DNA of 5,076 bases from Paracoccaceae bacterium (GCA_026997055.1 JALWJU010000231.1:1-5076); one strand, 5' to 3'. Shown: positions 1 to 5,076, counted from the stretch's first letter. Notes: generated from the sequence alone by a model not told the origin. Numbers and translations: made by a program.

Positions 1-322
1 AGCGCTCGAGCAGAGCGCGGCCGGAATGCTGCCCCTTGAAGGCATGGCCGAACATGATGTGGCGGTGAACGAGCGGCGTGCCGTCATCGGGCAGCTCCTT
101 GAGGCCGAAGATGATCGCCTCCCGAGGCGCATCGGGCCAGGAATTCTCCGGGACGATCTCGCAGCCCTCCCGCGCATAACCCTCGATCGGGATCGCCCGC
201 GAAGCGCTTTCCTCCACGCTCACCCGAAAGCCGCGCGCAAGCAGGGTCCCGGCCCCTTCGGGTGTCAGCCCGACCCGCTCCTCATTGGCCCGCTGTTCGG
301 CCCGCACCCAGATATGTGTCAT
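1..322 (-). CDS. Saccharopine dehydrogenase / lysine-2-oxoglutarate reductase-type enzyme, N-terminal part (cut by window edge)
   Basis: The first 107 codons are visible; the gene runs off the left edge. Enzymes of this type interconvert saccharopine with lysine plus 2-oxoglutarate using NAD(P)H, in the cytoplasm. The visible part is the alanine dehydrogenase/transhydrogenase-like N-terminal domain. It aligns from memory with yeast Lys1 almost without gaps: WVRAE at 5-9, R16 before GLTP (Lys1 R18), SWPDAP at 61-66, GLKELP at 73-78 with K75 (Lys1 catalytic K77), and HIMFGHAFKGQ at 88-98 with H93 (Lys1 catalytic H96). The start ATG (320-322) is preceded on the minus strand by AAGGGG with 5 bases of spacing. 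The gene is divergent from lspA. In bacteria such enzymes more often serve lysine breakdown than synthesis. The visible part cannot separate Lys1-like (EC 1.5.1.7) from reductase-type (EC 1.5.1.8) enzymes, because the NAD(P)-binding domain lies outside the window. Family is near certain; direction and cofactor are inferred. Confidence 0.9.
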   Translation of the reverse strand, partial: MTHIWVRAEQRANEERVGLTPEGAGTLLARGFRVSVEESASRAIPIEGYAREGCEIVPENSWPDAPREAIIFGLKELPDDGTPLVHRHIMFGHAFKGQHSGRALLER

Positions 323-327
323 CTCAG

Positions 328-333
328 CCCCTT
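328..333 (-). promoter_or_regulatory. Ribosome binding site of the saccharopine dehydrogenase-type gene
   Basis: AAGGGG on the minus strand lies 5 bases before the ATG at 322-320. It supports that start, which also gives the expected family N-terminus (short, then WVRAE). Confidence 0.65.
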
Positions 334-616
334 GTTCTCGTACTCCCAACAGGTGCCGCAATGAGCCCCCCTATGCAAGCCTGTCGGGGGTTTCCCCGGG
401 CAAATGCCTCTTTTACGCTTCTCCGTCGGGGGCGTGAGGGTGCCCCCCGTAATTTCGCTTGCGCAGAAAATCGCTCCATGCGGTCTGCGCGGCTGGCGGG
501 GGCCGGTGATCCATGTTTGCAGTCAGGGAGATGTGCCCTCCGGCAGGGGCAGGCCCGGTGAAACCGGCGCCTTTCGGCTTGCGATCCCCGATCTGCGCCA
601 TATCTGGTGGACAGTG

Positions 617-638
617 CGGGATTTTGCGGAAAATCCCG
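617..638. repeat. Perfect 9-bp inverted repeat with GCGG loop in the lspA leader
   Basis: Left arm CGGGATTTT (617-625), four-base loop GCGG (626-629), right arm AAAATCCCG (630-638). The arms are exact reverse complements. It lies 84 bases before the lspA start. There is no T-run after the right arm on the plus strand, so it is not a typical terminator. It could be an operator for a dimeric regulator or a leader RNA hairpin; the sequence alone does not decide. Confidence 0.6.
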
Positions 639-712
639 TGATCCGGGGCCTCGCCTCGCTCGGCAGGGTACCCATGGCGGCCGGGTGCCCGGGCTGCTAG
701 AATGACGCAAAC

Positions 713-717
713 AGGAG
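713..717 (+). promoter_or_regulatory. Ribosome binding site that fixes the lspA start
   Basis: AGGAG lies 5 bases before the ATG at 723. The in-frame upstream ATG at 702 has no such sequence before it, so 723 is preferred. The resulting protein begins with a short basic segment followed by the first membrane helix. Confidence 0.75.
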
Positions 718-722
718 CCCTC

Positions 723-1229
723 ATGAAGATCCTCGCCCGCATTGCCCTTGTCGTCCTTCTGCTCGACCAGTTCAGCAAATGGCTGGTGGTGCGCCAGATG
801 GGCCTGCGCGAGATCGGTCAGATAGATGTCTGGCCCCCCTTTCTGACCTTTCGCATGGCCTGGAACCGCGGTGTCAATTTCGGCCTGTTTTCCAGTGGCA
901 GCGACTGGATGCGCTGGCTGCTGATCGCGCTGGCCCTGGGCATTGTCGTCTGGGTGGTCCTCTGGGTCGCCAGGTCGGATCTCGGGCGCTCTGCGCAGAT
1001 TTCCGCCGGCCTGCTGGTGGGGGGTGCGCTGGGCAATGTCATCGACCGCTTCGTCTATGGTGCGGTTGCGGACTTTCTCAACATGTCCTGCTGCGGTATC
1101 GAGAACCCCTTTGCCTTCAATACCGCCGATATTGCAGTTTTTGCCGGCGCCTTGGGGCTGGCCCTGTTTGCGGGGGGTGGCGAAGCGGGTGGCGGGGCCG
1201 GCAGAAAAGCCGGAAAAAAGGTGCCCTGA
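723..1229 (+). CDS. lspA: Lipoprotein signal peptidase (signal peptidase II, LspA)
   Basis: A 168-residue inner-membrane aspartyl protease that removes the signal peptide from diacylglyceryl-modified prolipoproteins, leaving the lipid-bearing cysteine as the new N-terminus. Four hydrophobic segments are seen at about 3-22, 62-82, 92-110 and 132-151. Family motifs are complete: DQxSK at 15-19, WNRGVNFGL at 47-55, GALGNVIDR at 101-109, then ADF with D117 and FNTAD with D136. D117 and D136 match the catalytic aspartates of the P. aeruginosa enzyme (D124 and D143). Length is normal. The loop between the two aspartates carries a Cys-Cys pair (123-124), which I recall from Rhodobacterales homologues. 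The C-terminal tail (150-168) is rich in Gly and Lys and is probably a disordered cytoplasmic end. It lies 78 bases before a lipoprotein gene on the same strand and is probably cotranscribed with it. The start is set by AGGAG at 713-717; an in-frame ATG at 702 would add seven residues without a binding site. Confidence 0.96.
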   Translation: MKILARIALVVLLLDQFSKWLVVRQMGLREIGQIDVWPPFLTFRMAWNRGVNFGLFSSGSDWMRWLLIALALGIVVWVVLWVARSDLGRSAQISAGLLVGGALGNVIDRFVYGAVADFLNMSCCGIENPFAFNTADIAVFAGALGLALFAGGGEAGGGAGRKAGKKVP

Positions 1230-1297
1230 AATGCGGGCGAAAGACCCCGTGACGCGCCTGAAAAGATAGGCTAAAGGTGGGGGGAACTGGGGTGAAC

Positions 1298-1302
1298 GGA
1301 GG
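1298..1302 (+). promoter_or_regulatory. Ribosome binding site that fixes the lipoprotein start
   Basis: GGAGG lies 5 bases before the ATG at 1308. This favours 1308 over the in-frame ATG at 1329 (residue 8), although both would leave the lipobox intact. Confidence 0.75.
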
Positions 1303-1307
1303 CTTTC

Positions 1308-1835
1308 ATGCAAGGCGCGCTGGGTAAAATGGCAATCTTCGCGGTCGCCGCCGCCATGCTGGGCGCCTGCTCGCAGAAGGAGCCGAGCCTGATGAATTTC
1401 CGTTCCAGCGGTACCGGGCCGGACGAGTTCCGCATCCTGCCCACCAGGCCCCTGGAGCAGCCGGAGGACTTCCGCACGCTTCCGGCCCCGACACCGGGCG
1501 GCACGAACCTGACCGACCCGGATCCGATCGCTGCCGCTGCCGAGGCGCTTGGCGGTTCGGGCGCGGCCGCCACCTCTTCGCCGATGCGCGCCTCCGAGCG
1601 TGGTGTGGTCGCTTATGCCAGTCGCTATGGCGTGGCGCAGGACATCCGCGAAACGCTCGCCGCCGAGGATCTCGAATGGCGCCGCCGTCACGACGGGCGC
1701 GTATTGGAGCGGCTGTTCAAGACTTCGGTCTATTTCCGCGCCTACCGGGCGATGTCGCTGGATTCCCACGCCGAGCTCGAGCGCCTGCGCCGTCTGGGGG
1801 TCTGGACCCCATCCGCCCCGCCGCCGCCCGGCTGA
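1308..1835 (+). CDS. DUF3035 / BamF-like outer-membrane lipoprotein
   Basis: A 175-residue predicted lipoprotein. The signal peptide (1-20) has a hydrophobic core and a clear lipobox L18-G19-A20-C21; Cys21 should be lipidated and exposed after cleavage by LspA, encoded just upstream. Ser22 at position +2 fits sorting to the outer membrane by the E. coli rule. The mature part opens with the motif I associate with the DUF3035 family: PDEFRILPTRPL at 38-49, then QPEDFRTLPAPTPGG at 51-65 and N67. An Ala/Gly-rich linker (about 74-92) follows, then a helical C-terminal segment (about 96-164) with IRETLAAED at 113-121, ending in a Pro-rich tail. Members of this family have been named BamF, an accessory lipoprotein of the outer-membrane barrel assembly (BAM) complex described in Caulobacter. 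The family assignment is fairly secure from memory; the BAM role here is inferred. No catalytic motif is visible. Confidence 0.8.
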   Translation: MQGALGKMAIFAVAAAMLGACSQKEPSLMNFRSSGTGPDEFRILPTRPLEQPEDFRTLPAPTPGGTNLTDPDPIAAAAEALGGSGAAATSSPMRASERGVVAYASRYGVAQDIRETLAAEDLEWRRRHDGRVLERLFKTSVYFRAYRAMSLDSHAELERLRRLGVWTPSAPPPPG

Positions 1836-1977
1836 GATACGCAGGGGCCCGGGATGGGCGGTACGTCCCGCCGCTTCCTCTTCACAAGAACGGCACCCGC
1901 GCGCTTCGGGCTTGATCCACCGTCCCCCGGGGGCCAGACTGACCCGGACGGAAACCGGCGCGAACGAACCGGAGCGA

Positions 1978-1983
1978 AAGGGA
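1978..1983 (+). promoter_or_regulatory. Ribosome binding site that fixes the start of the first M16 gene
   Basis: AAGGGA lies 6 bases before the ATG at 1990. The reading frame stays open for 441 bases upstream of this ATG, across part of the lipoprotein gene, so this site and the signal peptide that follows are what identify the true start. Confidence 0.65.
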
Positions 1984-1989
1984 AAAACC

Positions 1990-3354
1990 ATGCGATTCAA
2001 ACGGGCTGTACCGCTTCTGGCGGCCCTCTTCTTTGCCACTGTCCGGGCGAGCGCGTCCCTCGCCGGGGCGGTCACCGATTACCGGCTGGACAACGGCCTG
2101 CAGATCGTCGTGATCGAAGACCACCGCGCCCCGGTCGTGGTGCAGATGCTGTGGTACAAGGCCGGCGCGGCGGACGAACCGCCGGGCAAGTCCGGGATTG
2201 CCCATTTCTTCGAGCACCTGATGTTCAAGGCTACCGACGACATGGAGGCGGGCGAATTCAGCGAAGCGGTGGCGGCCAATGGCGGCTCGGACAATGCCTT
2301 CACCAGCCAGGATTACACCGCCTATTATCAGCGTATCGCCGCCGACCGGCTGGAACTGGTGATGCGGATGGAAGCCGACCGGATGCGCGACCTGCTGCTT
2401 ACCTCCGAAGATATCGCGACCGAGCGCGAAGTGATCCTCGAAGAGCGCGCCCAGCGCACCGATACCGATCCGGGCGCTCTGGCCGGCGAGCAGATGATGG
2501 CCACGCTTTACATGAACCACCCCTACCGGATCCCGGTGATCGGCTGGCGTCACGAGGTCGAGAAGCTCGACCGCGAGGATGCGCTGGCCTTCTACCGCCG
2601 CTATTATGCGCCCGACAACGCGGTGCTGGTGGTGGCCGGTGACGTGGTGCCCGAAGAGGTGCTGGAGCTGGCGCGCAAATATTACGGCCCGCTCGCCCCC
2701 ACCGGCGGCCTGAAGGCGCGCATCCGCCCCTCGGAGCCGCCGCACCTGGCCCCCAGGCGGCTGACCTTCACCGATCCGCGGGTCTCCCAGCCCTATATCC
2801 GGCGCCTGTATCTCGCCCCAGAGCGCAACCACGGCGCCCAGAAGGAAGCCGCCGCGCTCACCTACCTCGCAGAGATCCTCGGCGGTACCGGCGCCACTTC
2901 CGTACTGGGCCGCGCATTGCAATTCGACCGGCAGATCGCCGTCTATGCCGATGCCGGCTATTCGGCCGTTTCTCTCGATCCGGACACGTTCGGGCTGATC
3001 GTCGTGCCGGTGCCGGGTGTCAGCCTGCAGGAGGCCGAAGAAGCGCTGGATGCGACCATTGCCCGGTTTCTGCAGGAAGGGGTGGACCAGGATCAGTTTG
3101 ACCGTATCAGGATGCAGATACGCGCTTCCGAGATCTACGCGCTCGACGATGTGCAGGGCATTGCCCGGCGTTACGGCGCCGCGCTGACCTCGGGACTCAC
3201 CATCGAGGATGTGCAGGACTGGCCGGAGGTGCTGCAGTCCGTCACTCCGCAAGAGGTGATGGCCGCGGCGCGCCGGCTGTTTGACGCAAACCGTTCCGTC
3301 ACCGGCTGGGTCATGCCCGCCGGCGAAGCCGACAGCCCGGAGGCGGCGCGATGA
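1990..3354 (+). CDS. M16 family zinc metallopeptidase, catalytic (HxxEH) subunit, exported
   Basis: A 454-residue pitrilysin/insulinase-family protein of M16B size. The N-terminus (1-27) is a signal peptide with a basic start (RFKR), a hydrophobic core and possible cleavage after ASA (23) or LAGA (27), so it should act in the periplasm. The N-terminal peptidase domain spans about 35-185. It holds the inverted zinc motif H72-F-F-E75-H76 and the distal ERxxxxxE segment, where E145 and E152 match the conserved glutamates and E152, 76 residues after H76, fits the third zinc ligand. The M16 C-terminal domain spans about 190-370. At the site where the partner has its R/Y pair, this chain has Q311 and V318, so it appears incomplete alone. 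The next gene overlaps it by 4 bases and supplies the missing pair, as in the heterodimeric M16B peptidase SPH2681/SPH2682 of Sphingomonas sp. A1. The gene lies 154 bases after the lipoprotein gene, and that gap shows no clear promoter or terminator. Substrates are unknown, though unfolded envelope peptides are plausible. Confidence 0.93.
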   Translation: MRFKRAVPLLAALFFATVRASASLAGAVTDYRLDNGLQIVVIEDHRAPVVVQMLWYKAGAADEPPGKSGIAHFFEHLMFKATDDMEAGEFSEAVAANGGSDNAFTSQDYTAYYQRIAADRLELVMRMEADRMRDLLLTSEDIATEREVILEERAQRTDTDPGALAGEQMMATLYMNHPYRIPVIGWRHEVEKLDREDALAFYRRYYAPDNAVLVVAGDVVPEEVLELARKYYGPLAPTGGLKARIRPSEPPHLAPRRLTFTDPRVSQPYIRRLYLAPERNHGAQKEAAALTYLAEILGGTGATSVLGRALQFDRQIAVYADAGYSAVSLDPDTFGLIVVPVPGVSLQEAEEALDATIARFLQEGVDQDQFDRIRMQIRASEIYALDDVQGIARRYGAALTSGLTIEDVQDWPEVLQSVTPQEVMAAARRLFDANRSVTGWVMPAGEADSPEAAR

Positions 3355-4658
3355 GACGACTGATACTCGTATTGCTGACCCTGTGGGCCCTGCCCGCGCG
3401 CGCCGAGATCGACATCCAGGAGGTCACCAGCCCCGGCGGCATTTCCGCCTGGCTGGTCGAAGAGCACTCGATCCCCTTCCTGGCGCTGGAAATCCGCTTC
3501 AAGGGCGGCGCCTCGCTTGAGGCCGAGGGCAAGCGCGGGGCGATCAACCTGATGACCGGCCTGCTGGAAGAAGGTGCGGGTGAGCTCGATGCGCGGGCCT
3601 TCGCCGAGGCCGCCGAGAGCCTTGCCGCCTATTATTCCTTTGACGTGGGAGATGACAGCCTGAACGTTTCGGCCTGGTTTCTCAGCGAGAATCGCGACCA
3701 GGCGGCCGCGCTCCTGAAGCTGGCGCTGAGCGAGCCGAGGTTTGACCCGGAGGCGATCGAGCGGGTGCGGACCCAGGTGATCAGCTACCTGCGTTCGCGC
3801 GAGACCGACCCGGACGCCATCGCGGGCAGCACCTTTGACGCGCTGGCTTTTCCCGGCCATCCCTATGGCAGCTATTACGGTGGCAGTATCGAGAGCGTCA
3901 GCGCCCTCGGCCGTGACGACATCCTGGACGCCTACCGGCGCACCATTGCCCGTGACCGGCTGTATGTCGCCGCCGTGGGCGATATCACTGCCGAAGAGCT
4001 CGGCGTGCTCCTCGACGACCTCCTGGGCGATCTGCCCGAAGCCGGCGCGCCGATGCCGGAGCGTGCTGCCTATGCTCTGGGAGCCGGCGTCACGGTGGTG
4101 GATTTCGACACGCCGCAATCGGTGGTGCAGTTCGGTCATGCGGGCATCCGCCGCGACGATCCCGACTTCATCACCGCCTATGCGCTCAATACGATCCTGG
4201 GTGGCGGCAATTTCGGCTCGCGCCTTATGGACGAGCTACGCGAAAGGCGCGGGCTGACCTATGGCGTACGCAGCTACCTGGTATCGACGCTTTACGGAGA
4301 GGAGATTCTCGGCGTGTTTTCCAGCTCCAACGAAAAGGCAGCCGAGGCGATCGGTCTGATCCGCGCCGAATGGGAGAGGATCGCCCGCGAGGGTGTGACC
4401 CGGGAAGAGCTGGACGATGCCAAGACCTATCTCACCGGCGCCTATCCGCTTCGTTTTGACGGCAACGATTCCATTGCCCGGATACTGGCAGGGATGCAGA
4501 TGATCGGCCTGCCGGCGAGCTATGTCCGTGAGCGCAACGATCTGATCCGCGCAATCACGCTGGAAGATGCCAACCGGGTCGCGGCGCGCATATACAGGCC
4601 CGAAGCCCTGCATTTCGTGGTGGTCGGGCGCCCCGAAGGAGTGGAGAGCAGCGAGTAG
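3351..4658 (+). CDS. M16 family peptidase-like subunit without zinc site (R/Y subunit), exported
   Basis: A 435-residue M16 homologue whose ATG overlaps the stop of the preceding gene (ATGA, 3351-3354), implying translational coupling. The signal peptide is clear: basic start (MRR), hydrophobic core, and cleavage after ARA at residue 18. The N-terminal M16 fold (about 20-180) is recognisable, but the HxxEH motif is absent: the matching stretch reads AINLMTGLLEEGAGELD (64-80), so no zinc ligands remain. The C-terminal M16 domain (about 185-370) keeps the motif LRERRGLTYGV at 296-306, with R297 and Y304 as the R/Y pair that complements the HxxEH chain in two-subunit M16B proteases. Other family features are GGGNFGSRLMDEL at 284-296 and LxGAYPLRF at 361-369. 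The length is close to its partner's. It is therefore best read as the non-catalytic half of a periplasmic heterodimer, not a decayed gene: it is full length, with intact conserved C-terminal motifs. The partnership is inferred from gene overlap and motif division. Confidence 0.93.
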   Translation: MRRLILVLLTLWALPARAEIDIQEVTSPGGISAWLVEEHSIPFLALEIRFKGGASLEAEGKRGAINLMTGLLEEGAGELDARAFAEAAESLAAYYSFDVGDDSLNVSAWFLSENRDQAAALLKLALSEPRFDPEAIERVRTQVISYLRSRETDPDAIAGSTFDALAFPGHPYGSYYGGSIESVSALGRDDILDAYRRTIARDRLYVAAVGDITAEELGVLLDDLLGDLPEAGAPMPERAAYALGAGVTVVDFDTPQSVVQFGHAGIRRDDPDFITAYALNTILGGGNFGSRLMDELRERRGLTYGVRSYLVSTLYGEEILGVFSSSNEKAAEAIGLIRAEWERIAREGVTREELDDAKTYLTGAYPLRFDGNDSIARILAGMQMIGLPASYVRERNDLIRAITLEDANRVAARIYRPEALHFVVVGRPEGVESSE

Positions 4659-4688
4659 GCGTGCCGCTTTTCTCATGTGCGAATCGGG

Positions 4689-4721
4689 TGCGGACATGCT
4701 AGACCTAGTGGTATGTCCGCA
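4689..4721. repeat. Perfect 9-bp inverted repeat spanning the mutL start codon
   Basis: Left arm TGCGGACAT (4689-4697) and right arm ATGTCCGCA (4713-4721) are exact reverse complements with a 15-base spacer. The right arm begins with the mutL ATG, so in mRNA the start codon would be paired in the stem. It could be an RNA hairpin limiting mutL translation, a DNA operator (half-site centres 24 bp apart), or chance. Confidence 0.6.
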
Positions 4722-5076
4722 GCCAGCCCCAAGATAGCCCCGAAGCGTCCGGTCATCCGCCAGCTTGACGAAGCGGCGATCAACCGCATCGCCGCCGGCG
4801 AGGTGGTCGAGCGCCCGGCCTCGGCGGTCAAGGAGCTGGTGGAAAACGCGCTCGATGCCGGCGCCCGGCGTATCGACGTGGCCTATGCCGATGGCGGCAA
4901 GACCCTGATCCGCGTCACCGATGACGGCTGCGGCATGGCGCCCGGCGACCTGCCGCTGGCGCTCAGTCGCCACGCCACCAGCAAGATCGACGGCTCCGAC
5001 CTGCTCGACATCCACACGTTCGGCTTTCGCGGCGAGGCCCTGCCTTCGCTGGGCGCGGTGGGCAGCCTCACCATCA
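4713..5076 (+). CDS. mutL: DNA mismatch repair protein MutL, N-terminal part (cut by window edge)
   Basis: The first 121 codons are visible; the gene continues past the right edge. MutL is the GHKL-family ATPase that links mismatch recognition by MutS to the downstream nick and excision steps of repair, in the cytoplasm. The visible part is the ATPase domain: IRQLDEAAINRIAAGEVVERP at 15-35, KELVENALDAGA at 40-51 with E41 (general base, E. coli E29) and N45 (Mg2+ ligand, E. coli N33), DDGCGM at 70-75, RHATSKI at 86-92 and the lid motif GFRGEAL at 104-110. All expected residues are present. About ten extra residues (MSAASPKIAP) precede the conserved start. The ATG at 4713 has no recognisable Shine-Dalgarno sequence and sits in an inverted-repeat arm. 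The only other in-frame option nearby, GTG at 4677, also lacks one and would add residues foreign to the family. The gene lies 54 bases after the M16 pair, on the same strand. Confidence 0.96.
   Translation, partial: MSAASPKIAPKRPVIRQLDEAAINRIAAGEVVERPASAVKELVENALDAGARRIDVAYADGGKTLIRVTDDGCGMAPGDLPLALSRHATSKIDGSDLLDIHTFGFRGEALPSLGAVGSLTI

Larger units (their letters stand above)
323..722. other. 400-base divergent spacer with several short inverted repeats, no convincing gene
   Basis: This spacer separates the minus-strand saccharopine dehydrogenase-type gene from lspA, so it must hold promoters for both, or at least the lspA side. I cannot place convincing -35/-10 elements. It contains several small potential hairpins: 385-398 (CGGGG/CCCCG), 428-447 (GGGGGC/GCCCCC, 8-base loop), 555-567 (CCGGT/ACCGG, 3-base loop), 617-638 (9-bp perfect stem) and 681-692 (CCGG/CCGG). 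None is followed by a T-run, so none looks like a rho-independent terminator. A plus-strand open frame at 404-700 (98 codons) has no good ribosome binding site and no family I recognise. I do not recognise tRNA, SRP RNA, 6S RNA, RNase P RNA or a known riboswitch here. Confidence 0.6.

Noticed and set aside
26..364. 112-codon plus-strand frame over the saccharopine dehydrogenase-type gene
   Set aside because: The minus strand aligns closely with yeast Lys1, including the catalytic Lys and His. The plus-strand translation has no recognisable family.
428..447. GC hairpin as a rho-independent terminator
   Set aside because: The GGGGGC/GCCCCC stem has an 8-base loop and is not followed by a T-run on either strand. 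There is also no gene ending next to it.
1231..1269. 12-codon frame (MRAKDPVTRLKR) just after the lspA stop
   Set aside because: It is very short, has no Shine-Dalgarno sequence of its own and shows no recognisable attenuator pattern.
1549..1989. 441-base in-frame extension upstream of the first M16 ATG
   Set aside because: It overlaps the lipoprotein gene in another frame. The ATG at 1990 has a ribosome binding site and is followed at once by a signal peptide, so the extension is not translated as part of the peptidase.
324..2075. 583-codon open frame on the minus strand
   Set aside because: It is antisense to lspA and the lipoprotein gene, both identified by family motifs, and its translation is Arg/Gly/Pro-rich with no recognisable domain. 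Long shadow frames are expected at this GC content.
1882..3252. 456-codon open frame on the minus strand
   Set aside because: It is antisense to the first M16 gene. Its translation is rich in His, Gly and Val, mirroring the codon bias of the opposite strand, and shows no family motif.
3171..4139. 322-codon open frame on the minus strand
   Set aside because: It is antisense to both M16 genes, with no motif and no ribosome binding site that stands out.
3351..4658. Second M16 gene as a decayed pseudogene because HxxEH is missing
   Set aside because: The frame is intact and of normal length, with a signal peptide and conserved C-terminal motifs including the R/Y pair. Loss of HxxEH is the normal state for the non-catalytic subunit of paired M16 proteases.

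Overview
This is a GC-rich window whose gene content and protein sequences point to an alphaproteobacterium, most likely of the Rhodobacterales. The clues are the signal peptidase II sequence with a Cys-Cys loop between its catalytic aspartates, the DUF3035/BamF-type lipoprotein (an alphaproteobacterial family), and a MutL N-terminus of the type I recall from that order. The taxonomic call comes from memory of these families, not from a search.

Layout. Bases 1-322 (minus strand) hold the first 107 codons of a saccharopine dehydrogenase / lysine-2-oxoglutarate reductase-type enzyme, cut by the window edge. A 400-base divergent spacer (323-722) follows, with no convincing gene but several short hairpins, the best a 9-bp stem at 617-638. 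All remaining genes are on the plus strand: lspA (723-1229), a DUF3035/BamF-like outer-membrane lipoprotein (1308-1835), two M16 peptidase subunits whose reading frames overlap by 4 bases (1990-3354 and 3351-4658), and the first 121 codons of mutL (4713 to the window end).

How the genes fit together. Four consecutive plus-strand genes act in the cell envelope. LspA cleaves prolipoprotein signal peptides. The next gene encodes a lipoprotein with a clear lipobox, so it should be an LspA substrate. The two M16 proteins carry export signals and divide the family's catalytic features: the first has the HxxEH zinc site and the second lacks it but has the R/Y pair. They therefore probably work as a periplasmic heterodimeric zinc protease. 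MutL (mismatch repair) follows 54 bases later. Its start codon lies in one arm of a perfect 9-bp inverted repeat and has no visible Shine-Dalgarno sequence, which is the most unusual regulatory feature here.

I see no mobile element, CRISPR array, tRNA, rRNA or convincing rho-independent terminator. The window looks like ordinary conserved chromosome rather than a new system. The points worth a second look are the mutL start-codon repeat, the structured lspA leader and the split M16 protease.
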